From: Streptomyces orinoci | GTDB taxonomy: Bacteria > Actinomycetota > Actinomycetes > Streptomycetales > Streptomycetaceae | Length of the DNA: 64,000 nucleotides | Assembly: GCF_003121295.1 (NCBI RefSeq) | Contig: NZ_PHNC01000009.1 | Location: 124,001 to 188,000, forward strand | Direction of reading: 5' to 3' | Shown: positions 53,971-63,151 of the stretch, piece by piece | Layout of the letters: the number at the start of each line of letters is the position of its first letter | How positions within the stretch are numbered: position 1 is the stretch's first letter | Position numbers and translations under genes: made by a program | The notes under the pieces: model-generated | Told to the model about the DNA's origin: nothing | What the model saw: the letters and a program-made list of their open reading frames with translations, nothing else | Database searches by the model: none

Positions 53971-54945
53971 ATGCTCAAGGTGAGGGGTCTTACCAAGACC
54001 TTCCGAAGCCGGAGAAACACTGTAAAAGCCGTACAGGGTGTTGATTTCGACGTGGCGGAGGGGGAACTGGTGGGCTTCCTCGGCCCCAACGGCGCCGGAA
54101 AGTCCACCACGCTGCGGATGCTCTCCACGCTCCTGCGCCCGACCAGCGGCGAGGCCGTCGTCGCGGGCTGCGACCTGCTGGCGGACCCCAACGGGGTGCG
54201 CAACCGCATAGGTTATGTGGGCCAGGGCAATGGGGCCGGCGCCGGCCTGCGGGTCGGCGAGGAACTCGTCATGCAGGCACGGCTGTACGGGATGCCCGCC
54301 GCCGAGGCCAGGAGCCAAGTGACGGATCTGCTCAAACAGTTCGACCTGGAGGGGATGGACAACCGCACGGTCTCCACCCTCTCCGGAGGCCAGCGCCGCC
54401 GCCTGGACATCGTGATGGGCATTGTGCACCGGCCCGGTCTGGTCTTCCTGGACGAGCCCTCCACCGCCCTGGACCCGCAGAGCCGCAGCAATCTGTGGGA
54501 GCACATCCGGTCCCTGCGCGACCGGCACGGCACCACCGTGTTCCTCACCACGCACTACCTGGACGAGGTGGACGCGCTGTGTGAGCGCATCCTCGTCATC
54601 GACGACGGCAGGATCATCACCGAGGGCACCCCGGACTCCCTCAAGACGGAGGTCTCGGGTGACCTGGTGACCCTGCACACCGGCGCCCCCGCCGAGGCCG
54701 CCACGGTGATCGGCCACCTTCCCGGCGCCCGCGAGGTGACCACGGACGCCACCTCGGTACGGTTCCGGGTGCCCCGCGGCGACGCGGCGGTGCCCGTACT
54801 GGTCCGCGAACTGGACCGCATCGGGGCACCGGTTGAGGCCGTCAGCACCCAACGACCCACTCTCGATGATGTGTTCCTCACCCTGACCGGCCGCAGCCTC
54901 AGGGATGCCGAGGCCGGTGCCGGCGACGGCGCGGAACAGGAGTAG
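53971..54945 (+). CDS. ABC transporter ATP-binding protein, daunorubicin-resistance (DrrA) type
   Basis: The 324 residues form an ATPase with Walker A GPNGAGKST (about 37-45), signature LSGGQRRRLD, Walker B LVFLDEPSTALD and switch TTHYLDE. A C-terminal domain of about 100 residues ends in RPTLDDVFLTLTG, typical of DrrA proteins. It powers the membrane protein coded next and should export, and give resistance to, the product of the neighbouring locus. Confidence 0.95.
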   Translation: MLKVRGLTKTFRSRRNTVKAVQGVDFDVAEGELVGFLGPNGAGKSTTLRMLSTLLRPTSGEAVVAGCDLLADPNGVRNRIGYVGQGNGAGAGLRVGEELVMQARLYGMPAAEARSQVTDLLKQFDLEGMDNRTVSTLSGGQRRRLDIVMGIVHRPGLVFLDEPSTALDPQSRSNLWEHIRSLRDRHGTTVFLTTHYLDEVDALCERILVIDDGRIITEGTPDSLKTEVSGDLVTLHTGAPAEAATVIGHLPGAREVTTDATSVRFRVPRGDAAVPVLVRELDRIGAPVEAVSTQRPTLDDVFLTLTGRSLRDAEAGAGDGAEQE

Positions 54946-54949
54946 ACCC

Positions 54950-55711
54950 ATGACACGTACCCTGCGACTGTTCCGGCACACCCGTCTGGTGTTCGTCCGC
55001 TCCGCCCAGCCGTGGCTGCGCAGCCCGGCACTCCATATCGTCGCCGTTTTCAGCCCGTTGCTGTATCTGGTGCTGTTCGGGCCGCTGGTGAAGAACGCCC
55101 TGCCGCCGAAGGTGGACGCCTGGCAGTGGTTCGTTCCCGGCATGCTGATGCAGCTCACCCTGTTCGGCGCCGCCTACGCCGGCTTCGCCATCACCCCCGA
55201 ACTGCGCAGCGGCGTCACCGAACGGCTCCGGGTCACCCCGGTCAGCCGGCTGGCCCTGCTGCTGGGCCGCGTCCTGGGCGACATGGCCCAACTGGTCATC
55301 CAGGGCGGCGTGCTGCTCGCGGCCGCCACCGCCTTCGGTTTCCGCACCCCGGTGCTCGCCGTGGTGCTCGCCCTGGCCCTGGCCGCCGTTCTCGGCGCCG
55401 CCATCAGCTCGCTCTCCTATGCGCTGGCCCTGACGGTCAAGGAGGAGAACAAGTTCGCACCGCTGCTGAACATGATGCTGGTGCCGCTGATGCTGCTGTC
55501 CGGGGTGCTGCTGCCGATGGACAACGCGCCCGGCTGGCTGCACACCCTGTCCAGGATCAATCCGCTGTCCCATGTGGTCGAGGCGCTGCGGGCCATCACC
55601 GCCGGACACTACGGCTCCACCGCCGCCGTCCAGGGCACGCTGATCACCGTGGTGATGGCGGTGGTATGCGGGCTGCTGGGCTGGCGCACCATGGCCCGTA
55701 ACCAGGCCTGA
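54950..55711 (+). CDS. ABC transporter permease, DrrB/ABC-2 type
   Basis: The 253 residues have six membrane segments and the ABC-2 features LLYLVLFGPL, WFVPGMLMQLTLFG, ELRSGVTERLRVTP and LSRINPLSHVVEALR. The ATG at 54950 follows AGGAG that overlaps the previous stop codon, so the two genes are translationally linked. It forms the export channel with the DrrA-like ATPase. Confidence 0.94.
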   Translation: MTRTLRLFRHTRLVFVRSAQPWLRSPALHIVAVFSPLLYLVLFGPLVKNALPPKVDAWQWFVPGMLMQLTLFGAAYAGFAITPELRSGVTERLRVTPVSRLALLLGRVLGDMAQLVIQGGVLLAAATAFGFRTPVLAVVLALALAAVLGAAISSLSYALALTVKEENKFAPLLNMMLVPLMLLSGVLLPMDNAPGWLHTLSRINPLSHVVEALRAITAGHYGSTAAVQGTLITVVMAVVCGLLGWRTMARNQA

Positions 55712-55723
55712 GGGCCAACACCG

Positions 55724-55759
55724 AAGGGCCCGGGGCCGCTTGTGCGGCCCCGGGCCCTT
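55724..55759. terminator. Perfect 16-bp hairpin, bidirectional terminator
   Basis: Arms 55724-55739 and 55744-55759 are exactly complementary with a TTGT loop. It lies between the convergent permease and biotin carboxylase genes and has an AA/TT boundary on both sides, so it can stop transcription from both directions. Confidence 0.9.
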
Positions 55760-55784
55760 TGTCCGTGCGGCGGGAGCGGCCCGG

Positions 55785-57539
55785 TCAGTCCTTGATCTCG
55801 CACAGGACGAAGCCGGAGGTCACCGCGGCCCCCGCGGTCACGGCCAGGTCCTTGACGGTGCCCGCGCGGTGGGCGTTGATGGGCTGCTCCATCTTCATGG
55901 CCTCCACCACGACCACCAGATCGCCCTCGGCCACCTGGTCGCCGTCGGCCACCGCGACCTTCACCACGGTGCCCTGCATGGGGGAGACCACCGCGTCACC
56001 GGAGGCGGCCGAGGGGGAGCGGCGGGCGGTCTCCCGCCGCGGGCGGGGCCTGGGCCGGGCCCCGCCCGGCGCGGCCGCCCCGCCCAGCGAGGAGGGCAGC
56101 GAGACCTCCAGGCGCTTGCCGCCGACCTCCACCACCACCGTCCGGCGCTCCTCCTCCGCCTGGCCGTCCTGACCGCCCGCGCCGGTGAAGGGCTGGATGG
56201 TGTTGTTGAACTCGGTTTCGATCCACCGGGTGTGGATCCGGAAGGGCTCGGCGGTGAAGTCGGGGTCGGCGACCACGGCGCGGTGGAAGGGGATGGCGGT
56301 GGCCATGCCCTCGACCTCGAACTCGGCCAGGGCGCGGGCGGCGCGCTGCAGGGCCTGTTCCCGGGTGGCGCCGGTGACGATCAGCTTGGCCAGCAGGGAG
56401 TCCCAGGCCGGGCCGATGACCGAGCCGGACTCCACACCGGCGTCCAGGCGCACGCCCGGGCCGGTGGGCGGGCTGAACTTGGTGACGGTGCCGGGGGCGG
56501 GCAGGAAGTTGCGGCCGGGGTCCTCGCCGTTGATGCGGAACTCAAAGGAGTGACCGCGCGCCGGCGGGTCGTCGTAGCCGAGCTCCTCGCCGTCGGCGAT
56601 GCGGAACATCTCCCGCACCAGGTCGATGCCGGTGACCTCCTCGGTGACCGGGTGCTCCACCTGAAGACGGGTGTTGACCTCCAGGAAGGAGATGGTGCCG
56701 TCCTGGCCGACCAGGAACTCCACGGTGCCCGCGCCGACATAGCCGGCCTCCTTGAGGATGGCCTTGGAGGCGCGGTACAGCTCGGCGTTCTGCTCCGCGG
56801 ACAAAAACGGGGCCGGGGCCTCCTCCACCAGCTTCTGGTGGCGGCGCTGCAGGGAGCAGTCACGGGTGGAGACCACGACCACATTGCCGTGCTGGTCCGC
56901 CAGGCACTGGGTTTCCACATGCCGGGGACGGTCCAGGTAGCGCTCCACAAAGCACTCGCCGCGGCCGAAGGCGGCCACCGCCTCGCGCACCGCGGAGTCA
57001 TACAGCTCCGGGACCTCTTCCATGGTGCGGGCGACCTTCAGGCCACGCCCGCCGCCGCCGAAGGCGGCCTTGATGGCGATCGGCAGCCCGTGCTGCTCGG
57101 CGAAGGCCACGACCTCCTCGGCACCGGACACCGGGTCGGGGGTACCCGCCACCAGCGGCGCGCCCGCGCGCTGGGCGATATGACGGGCCGCCACCTTGTC
57201 GCCGAGGTCGCGGATGGCCTGCGGCGGGGGGCCGATCCAGATCAGCCCGGCGTCCAGCACGGCCTGGGCGAACTCGGCGTTCTCGGACAGGAAGCCATAG
57301 CCGGGGTGGACGGCGTCGGCCCCCGACTCGGCCGCCGCGGCGAGCACCTTGGAGATATCGAGGTAGCTGGTCGCGGGGGTGTCACCGCCCAGCGCGTACG
57401 CCTCGTCTGCCACCCGGACATGCAATGCGTCACGGTCCGGGTCGGCGTAGACCGCCACACTGCCGATCCCGGCATCCCGGCACGCACGAGCGACGCGGAC
57501 AGCGATTTCGCCACGGTTGGCGATGAGCACCTTATACAC
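55785..57539 (-). CDS. Acyl-CoA carboxylase alpha subunit (biotin carboxylase plus BCCP)
   Basis: It carboxylates its own biotin with ATP and bicarbonate. The GTG at 57539 (GAGGAAA upstream) gives 584 residues. The biotin carboxylase domain (1-450) has [20 protein letters not shown], the Gly-rich [11 protein letters not shown] and [15 protein letters not shown] Pro/Arg-rich linker (about 485-510) precedes the biotinyl domain with Lys in EAMKMEQP. It is the last gene of the operon and pairs with the carboxyltransferase and epsilon subunits. Confidence 0.96.
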   Translation of the reverse strand: MYKVLIANRGEIAVRVARACRDAGIGSVAVYADPDRDALHVRVADEAYALGGDTPATSYLDISKVLAAAAESGADAVHPGYGFLSENAEFAQAVLDAGLIWIGPPPQAIRDLGDKVAARHIAQRAGAPLVAGTPDPVSGAEEVVAFAEQHGLPIAIKAAFGGGGRGLKVARTMEEVPELYDSAVREAVAAFGRGECFVERYLDRPRHVETQCLADQHGNVVVVSTRDCSLQRRHQKLVEEAPAPFLSAEQNAELYRASKAILKEAGYVGAGTVEFLVGQDGTISFLEVNTRLQVEHPVTEEVTGIDLVREMFRIADGEELGYDDPPARGHSFEFRINGEDPGRNFLPAPGTVTKFSPPTGPGVRLDAGVESGSVIGPAWDSLLAKLIVTGATREQALQRAARALAEFEVEGMATAIPFHRAVVADPDFTAEPFRIHTRWIETEFNNTIQPFTGAGGQDGQAEEERRTVVVEVGGKRLEVSLPSSLGGAAAPGGARPRPRPRRETARRSPSAASGDAVVSPMQGTVVKVAVADGDQVAEGDLVVVVEAMKMEQPINAHRAGTVKDLAVTAGAAVTSGFVLCEIKD

Positions 57540-57597
57540 GATGCATTTCCTCAATCATCACTCGATGGACATGTCCATGGTTGCTCTGTCGCCGCCC

Positions 57598-57840
57598 TCA
57601 CCGGGGCCTGCCGCTGTTGCGCCAGGCGCCCGGACCGCGCGGAACCGGCCAGGCGGTCAGCCGCTCGGCGGGCGCGGACCAGGTACGGGGGGACGGCGGC
57701 CGCCCGGACTGCCCCGTGTCCTCCCCGCCGGCCTCGCGGGCCAGCAGGGTGCGTACCACCACCACGGCCGCGGCCAGCTCCTCCGGCGTGGCGTCGCCCC
57801 GCACCACCCGCAGGTCGAACGCTTCCCCGCTGCCGGTCAC
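57598..57840 (-). CDS. Acyl-CoA carboxylase epsilon subunit (AccE/PccE-like)
   Basis: A small 80-residue protein with the family pattern: VVRGDATPEELAAAVVVV, a variable acidic/polar middle, and a C-terminal W-x-n-P-R segment (GPGAWRNSGRPR). In actinobacteria this subunit stabilises and stimulates the alpha/beta carboxylase complex. Its GTG overlaps the stop of the beta-subunit gene. A complete alpha-beta-epsilon set in one operon points to a dedicated carboxylase. Confidence 0.85.
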   Translation of the reverse strand: MTGSGEAFDLRVVRGDATPEELAAAVVVVRTLLAREAGGEDTGQSGRPPSPRTWSAPAERLTAWPVPRGPGAWRNSGRPR

Positions 57841-59420
57841 AGCGGGATGTTCCCGTGCTTGCGGGGCAGCCGGGAGGTGCGCTTGCCGCGCAGCGACCGA
57901 AGGGCGCGGGCCACGCTCTCCCGGGTCTCATGCGGCATGATCACGGCGTCCACATAGCCGCGTTCGGCCGCCACATAGGGGTTGCACAGCGCGTCCTCGT
58001 ACTCCCGGCGCAGCCGGGCCCGTTCCGCCTGCGGGTCGTCCGCCGCGGCGATCTGCCGCCGGTGCAGCACGGTCACCGCGCTCTCCCCGCCCATCACCGC
58101 GATCTCCGCGGTCGGCCAGGCGAGATTGACGTCCACGCCGGTGTGCTTGGAGCCCAGCACGCCATAACCGCCGCCGTAGGCCTTGCGCGTGACCACGGTG
58201 ACCGTGGGCACGGTGGTCTCACAGTAGGAGTACAGCAGCTTGGCGCCGCGCCGGATGATGCCGTGATGCTCCTGGTCCAGGCCCGGCAGAAAGCCGGGGA
58301 CGTCCGCGAAGGTGACCACCGGCACATGGAAGCTGTCGCAGGTGCGCAGGAAACGCGAGGCCTTCTCACTGGCGTTGATGTCCAGCACCCCGGCGTTGAC
58401 CGTCGGCTGGCTGGCGATCACCCCGACGCTGTGCCCCTCGATCCGGCCGAAACCACAGATGATGTTCTGCGCGAACAGCGGGTGCACCTCCAGCAGTTCG
58501 CCGTCGTCGAGCACGGCGCTGATCACCCGGTGCATGTCATAGGGCTGGTTGGGGTTGTCCGGGATCAGCCGGTCCAGCGCCAGGTCCGCCTCGGTCGGCC
58601 CGGCCGGCTGGTCCGAGTCGAAAACCGGCGGGTCCTCAAGGTTGTTGGACGGCAGGAAGGACAGCAGCTGACGGGCGTAGTCGATGGCGTCCTTCTCGTC
58701 CTGCGCCATGTAGTGGGCGTTGCCGGTGATGGTGTTCTGGGCCCGGGCCCCGCCCAGCTCCTCCCGGTTGACATCCTGGCCGAGCACGGTGCGCAGCACA
58801 TCCGGGCCGGTGACAAACATATGGGACAGCCCATCCACCATGATCACAAAGTCGGTGAGTGCCGGGGTGTACACCGCGCCGCCCGCGCACGGGCCCAGCA
58901 CCAGCGAGATCTGGGGAATCACCCCCGAGGCCTGGACATGGCGGCCGGCCAGCTGGGTGTAGTACGCCAGCGCCGTCACACCCTCCTGGATACGGGCCCC
59001 GCCACCGTCGTTGAGGCCCACCACGGGGCAGCCGGTGCTCAGCGCAAAGTCCATCAGCTTGAGCATCTTCTCGCCGTGGGCCTCGCCCATGCTGCCCCCG
59101 AGCACGGTGAAGTCATGGGCGAAGACACATATCCGGCGGCCGTCCACCGTGCCATGGCCGGTGATCACACCGTCGCCCAGCGGGCGGTGGTCCGCCATGC
59201 CGAACTCCTGGCTGCGGTGCCGCACCAGGGCGTCCAGCTCGGTGAACGACCCTGGGTCCAACAGCAGTTCGATCCGTTCCCGGGCACTGAGCTTGCCCCG
59301 TTCGTGCTGGCGGCGGATCGCGTCGGAGTCGGCGTGCGCCGCCAACTCCTCCCGGCGCCTTTGCAGTTCGGTCAGCCGATCGGCGGTGGTACGCACCGGT
59401 TCTCCCTTTGTGCTTGTCAT
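57837..59420 (-). CDS. Acyl-CoA carboxylase beta subunit (carboxyltransferase)
   Basis: It moves CO2 from biotin to an acyl-CoA, making malonyl-, methylmalonyl- or alkylmalonyl-CoA. The 527 residues have GGSMGEAHGEKM, GLNDGGGARIQEG and GPCAGGAVY in the N domain, and DVPGFLPG and AYGGGYGVLGSKH in the C domain. The position that is Ile420 in S. coelicolor AccB and Asp422 in PccB is Gly420 here, which should widen the acyl pocket. It overlaps the FAAL gene (ATGA) and the epsilon gene (GTGA). The family is certain; use of a larger acyl-CoA is inferred. Confidence 0.95.
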   Translation of the reverse strand: MTSTKGEPVRTTADRLTELQRRREELAAHADSDAIRRQHERGKLSARERIELLLDPGSFTELDALVRHRSQEFGMADHRPLGDGVITGHGTVDGRRICVFAHDFTVLGGSMGEAHGEKMLKLMDFALSTGCPVVGLNDGGGARIQEGVTALAYYTQLAGRHVQASGVIPQISLVLGPCAGGAVYTPALTDFVIMVDGLSHMFVTGPDVLRTVLGQDVNREELGGARAQNTITGNAHYMAQDEKDAIDYARQLLSFLPSNNLEDPPVFDSDQPAGPTEADLALDRLIPDNPNQPYDMHRVISAVLDDGELLEVHPLFAQNIICGFGRIEGHSVGVIASQPTVNAGVLDINASEKASRFLRTCDSFHVPVVTFADVPGFLPGLDQEHHGIIRRGAKLLYSYCETTVPTVTVVTRKAYGGGYGVLGSKHTGVDVNLAWPTAEIAVMGGESAVTVLHRRQIAAADDPQAERARLRREYEDALCNPYVAAERGYVDAVIMPHETRESVARALRSLRGKRTSRLPRKHGNIPL

Positions 59421-61177
59421 GACGCATGCTCCGGCGCGGGCGCCGCCGGCCTCAGCTCACCGTCCAGGTAGAGCTTGCGGCAGGCCCGGCGCTGGATCTT
59501 GCCGCTGGTGGTGCGGGGCAGGGCGCCACGCCGCACCAGCACGATCTCCTCTGCCGTCAGCCGCTGCCCCTCATGGACGGCCGCCCGCAGCAGCCCGGCC
59601 AGTTCCTCGGCAGTGGTGCCGCGCAGCACCTTGCCGTCCACCTCCACGGCCACCACCAGCCGTTCGGCGGTGCCGTCGTCGACCGAGAAGGCCGCGGCGC
59701 AGTTGGGCCGCAGTCCGGGCACCGCCGACTCCACGGACAACTCGATGTCCTGCGGGTAGTAGTTGCGGCCCTTGCGGATGATGACATCCTTCAGCCGGCC
59801 GGTGACATACAGCTCACCGTCGTACAGAAAACCCAGATCCCCGGTGCGCAGATGGGGCGGGCCGGAGTGTTCCCCGGCGACCCGGGCGCGGAAGGTCCGC
59901 TCGCTCTCCGCCTCCCGCCCCAGATAGCCGTCCGCCACGCAGGGGCCGTCGATCCAGATCTCGCCCACCCGGCCCGGAGGGCACTCCCCGAGGGTGTCCG
60001 GGTCCACGATCCGCACCCGGGTGCCGCGCACGGCCACGCCCGAACTCACCAGCGGCTGCGCCCCGTCCGCCGGTCCGCCGGCCGGCTCGATGACCCCGGC
60101 CGCAAGCGCCCGGGAGGACACCCACAGCACCTTCGGTTCGGTGTCGGCGGGGCTGCCGGTGGCCTTGAGGGTGTTCTCGGCCAGCCCGTATCCCGGGCAC
60201 ATCGCCTCCGGCCGGAAACCGGCGGGCGCGAAGGTGTCGGTGAACGACCGTATGGTGCGCCGGCGCACCGGCTCCGCCCCATTGGCGGCGATCCGCCACG
60301 AGGACAGATCCAGATCCCCGGCGGACTTGCCGGCATAGGCCTGAACGCACAGTTCGTAGGCGAAGTTCGGCGCCGCGGCATGGGTGCCGCGGAAGCGGGA
60401 GACGGCCTCCAGCCAGCGTCCCGGGCGGCGGACAAACGCGTCGGGGGCCATCAGATAGGCGGGGACCCCCGAGCACAGCGGCAGCATGACGCCGAAGAGC
60501 ATGCCCATGTCGTGGAAGAGCGGCAGCCAGGACACCACCACCGCGTCCGGCCCCGAAGGCCACAACTCCTCGGTTTCCGCGACGTTTTCCAGGAAGTTCC
60601 GGTGGGTGACCCGCACGCCCTTGGGATCGCCGGTGGAGCCGGAGGTGTACTGCAGCAGCGCGATGTCCTCCGGCGCGGGCCGCCCGCCGCGAAAGCCGTC
60701 GCCCGCCCCGGCCGGTAGCTCGTCGGTGGCCACCAGGGTCAGCCCGGCCAACTCCGGCAGCCGCCCGAAGCGTTCCTGCAGGTCCCGTGCGACCTCACCG
60801 GTGGTCAGCACGGTGGTGGTGCCCGCGTCGTCGGCGATCCGGCGCAGCCGGGCCAGTCCGCGCTGCCGGGTGGGCAGTTGCACCGGGGCGGCGGCCACTC
60901 CGGCATACAGGCAGCCCAGCAGGGTGCGGACGAATTCCAGGCCGGAGGGGTAGAGCAGTACCACCGCGCGGCCGGACAGGCCCGCCGCCGCCAGGGCCGC
61001 CGCCCGGTCCAGGGCATCGCGGTCCAACTGGCGGTAGGAGAGCGACTCCTCGGGCTCCTCGCCGTCCCGCAGGAACACAAAGGCCGTCGCGTCCGGCTCC
61101 TTCTCCACGCGCAGCCGCAGCGCATCCGTCACGGTCTCGGGAACGCCCGGCGGAGAACCGAGCTGGGTGATGGTCAT
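59417..61177 (-). CDS. Fatty acyl-AMP ligase (FAAL)
   Basis: FAALs activate fatty acids as acyl-adenylates and load them onto carrier proteins. The 586 residues show the FAAL-type GCLYAGVAAAPVQLP, QYTSGSTGDPKG, SWLPLFHDMGM, RRPGRWLEAVSRF, AAPNFAYELC, CPGYGLAENTLK, LRTGDLGFL and RKGRNYYPQDIE. The catalytic Lys lies in TTSGKIQRR. The ATG at 61177 has only a weak upstream ribosome site. It overlaps the carboxyltransferase gene by 4 bp, suggesting that the two act on the same acyl chain. Confidence 0.93.
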   Translation of the reverse strand: MTITQLGSPPGVPETVTDALRLRVEKEPDATAFVFLRDGEEPEESLSYRQLDRDALDRAAALAAAGLSGRAVVLLYPSGLEFVRTLLGCLYAGVAAAPVQLPTRQRGLARLRRIADDAGTTTVLTTGEVARDLQERFGRLPELAGLTLVATDELPAGAGDGFRGGRPAPEDIALLQYTSGSTGDPKGVRVTHRNFLENVAETEELWPSGPDAVVVSWLPLFHDMGMLFGVMLPLCSGVPAYLMAPDAFVRRPGRWLEAVSRFRGTHAAAPNFAYELCVQAYAGKSAGDLDLSSWRIAANGAEPVRRRTIRSFTDTFAPAGFRPEAMCPGYGLAENTLKATGSPADTEPKVLWVSSRALAAGVIEPAGGPADGAQPLVSSGVAVRGTRVRIVDPDTLGECPPGRVGEIWIDGPCVADGYLGREAESERTFRARVAGEHSGPPHLRTGDLGFLYDGELYVTGRLKDVIIRKGRNYYPQDIELSVESAVPGLRPNCAAAFSVDDGTAERLVVAVEVDGKVLRGTTAEELAGLLRAAVHEGQRLTAEEIVLVRRGALPRTTSGKIQRRACRKLYLDGELRPAAPAPEHAS

Positions 61178-61260
61178 TGTCGTGAATACCCGTTCTTTAA
61201 GGGGAGGGGAACTGGGAATACGAAAAATCACAGACAAAAGGTCTTCGGGGGTGGATTCGG

Positions 61261-62919
61261 TCAGCCCTCGGGCAGCTCCACCGGGGCGAGCGAGGCGAAC
61301 AGGTCACCGGGGCCCGGATTGTCGGGCGGGCACGCCCCGCCCAGGTGGCGCAGCACACCCCACACCGCGTTGAGCGCGGTGGTCACGGCGCCCTCGGCGA
61401 ACCCGGCCGTCCAGGACACATCGTCACCGCACAGAAAGAGACCGCGGTGGCGCGGATCCATGCCCGACTGCATGAAATGGGTGAACAGCCGCCGCTGGTA
61501 ACGGTAGTGGCCGGGCAGGTTCGCCTTGAAGGCGCCCATGAAATGCGGCTCGTTCTCCCAGGTGACCGTCACCGGGGCGCCCACGATATGCGAGGCGATG
61601 TCCACCCCCGGATAGATCCCGTCCAGGGTGCGCAGCAGCACCCGCAGCCGTTCGTCGGGGGTGAGCGTGGAGAACTTCGCCGAGTCGTCGTTCCAGGTGT
61701 AGGACAGGCACATCACCCCTGGCCGGCCGGGCCCGTCGTCGAAGAGATACACCCCACGCGCCAGCCGGTCGGTCAGGGTCATCCCCATCCGCTCCCGCCC
61801 GGTCACCGGGTCCGCATCCCGCCAGAACGGGCGGTCGGTCAGCACGAACAGCTTGGAGGAGCCCATGTAATGGGTGCGTTCCACCGCTATCCAGTGCTCG
61901 GTGGGCAACAGATCCGGATCGCACTCGATGTGATTCAGCAGCGCCCACACATGCGGGGTGAACACCACCGCCGGGTACTCGGCCCGCCGCCCCGCGGCGT
62001 CCACCACCGTGAACCTCTCACCCGACCGTCGCAGGGCCGTCACCCCGGGCCGCGGCCGGCCGCCGTGCAGCGAGGACAGCGAGGTGCCACGCGGCCAGTG
62101 CGCCAGGCGCTCCGGACGGTGCTCCCACAGCCCCTCCGGCACCTGCTGCGCCCCGCCCCTGATCAGCATCTGGTTGTCGTCCGCGTCGGTGGCCACCACC
62201 CGCAGGATCTCCAGCACCGAGTTGGGGAAGTCGGTGTCCCAGCCGCCGGTACCAAAGCCGACCTGCCCGAACAGCTCCCGGTGCCGGAACGAGGCGAACG
62301 CCGGGGAATCGGCGAGGAATCCATAGAAGGACTCATCGTCGAAGGCCGCCACCAGCCGGTTCCATACCGCCTTGAGCGTCTCCAGGTCCCGGTCCCGGAT
62401 GGCGCTGCGCAGCGTGGACAGTCCGGCCCGCTCCTGGAGTGTCTTCTCCCAGGCCTCGGCCACCTGCTGATAGGGCTCCGGAAGATCCTCGGTACAACGC
62501 GCCCATTCTCTGCGGCCGTTGAGGTCGATCAGGGTGGCAGGGGTCGCCCGGGCCAGCGGGTTGGGGAACGGACGGGTGGTCAGCCCCAGCAGATCGATGT
62601 AGTGGAACAGTGCCCGCGCCGATATCGGAAAGCGCATCGCCCCCAGGTCCGCGACATAGGCCGGATCGGCGTCGAAGGGCACCGACCGCATACGGCCGCC
62701 GAGCCGCCCCGCCTCGTACACCACCGGCCGAAGGCCCAGCCGCATCAGCTCATAGGCCGCCGTCAGCCCGGCCATGCCCCCGCCGACCACGGCCACCTCG
62801 GTACCCGCATGCCGGGCGGGCAATGCCCCCAGACCGGATGGATGAGAGAGCCAACTGTCGTACGAGAAGGGGAAATCCGGCACGAGCATGGTTACCGGAG
62901 CCGGAATGGCTGACGTCAT
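61261..62919 (-). CDS. Flavin amine oxidase / L-amino-acid 2-monooxygenase-like
   Basis: FAD enzyme of 552 residues. It has VAVVGGGMAGLTAAYELMR for FAD, then the GGRMRS and GAMRFP blocks, and the C-terminal SWTAGFAEGAVTTALNAVW. Size and the ELFGQVGFGTGGWDTDFPNSVLEILR region fit lysine/tryptophan 2-monooxygenases, which convert an amino acid to the shortened amide. In known guanidino- and amino-polyol clusters this type makes 4-guanidino- or 4-aminobutanamide as starter precursor. Substrate here is inferred from context. The GAGGGG site supports ATG 62919. Confidence 0.88.
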   Translation of the reverse strand: MTSAIPAPVTMLVPDFPFSYDSWLSHPSGLGALPARHAGTEVAVVGGGMAGLTAAYELMRLGLRPVVYEAGRLGGRMRSVPFDADPAYVADLGAMRFPISARALFHYIDLLGLTTRPFPNPLARATPATLIDLNGRREWARCTEDLPEPYQQVAEAWEKTLQERAGLSTLRSAIRDRDLETLKAVWNRLVAAFDDESFYGFLADSPAFASFRHRELFGQVGFGTGGWDTDFPNSVLEILRVVATDADDNQMLIRGGAQQVPEGLWEHRPERLAHWPRGTSLSSLHGGRPRPGVTALRRSGERFTVVDAAGRRAEYPAVVFTPHVWALLNHIECDPDLLPTEHWIAVERTHYMGSSKLFVLTDRPFWRDADPVTGRERMGMTLTDRLARGVYLFDDGPGRPGVMCLSYTWNDDSAKFSTLTPDERLRVLLRTLDGIYPGVDIASHIVGAPVTVTWENEPHFMGAFKANLPGHYRYQRRLFTHFMQSGMDPRHRGLFLCGDDVSWTAGFAEGAVTTALNAVWGVLRHLGGACPPDNPGPGDLFASLAPVELPEG

Positions 62920-62956
62920 TTGGAAAACCCCTCGAACCCGTCGCGATGCTGCCGCG

Positions 62957-62986
62957 AAGGTATTTTTGGCCCACCACGGGCCGCAA
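62957..62986 (-). promoter_or_regulatory. Probable promoter of the amine oxidase-carboxylase operon
   Basis: On the minus strand: TTGCGG (62981-62986), an 18-bp spacer and TACCTT (62957-62962), followed about 38 bp later by the ATG. The -10 hexamer is the same as that of the ABC transporter promoter. Confidence 0.5.
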
Positions 62987-63151
62987 CCCCTACCCACCCT
63001 GTTACCGGTGGATACGGGTTCCCGGCGGCCGCGGCCGCACCAGGGATGCGGGGTCCCGGTAGGGGGCCTATGGGGTGGCCCGGCCGTGCCCGCCTGACCT
63101 AGCGTGAGGGCTTGTTCTGTCGTCCGCCGACCGGTTGTGGTGAAGCTCAAT

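Noticed and set aside
55740..59471. A 1243-codon open frame on the plus strand
   Set aside because: It is antisense to the biotin carboxylase, epsilon and carboxyltransferase genes and has no domain pattern.
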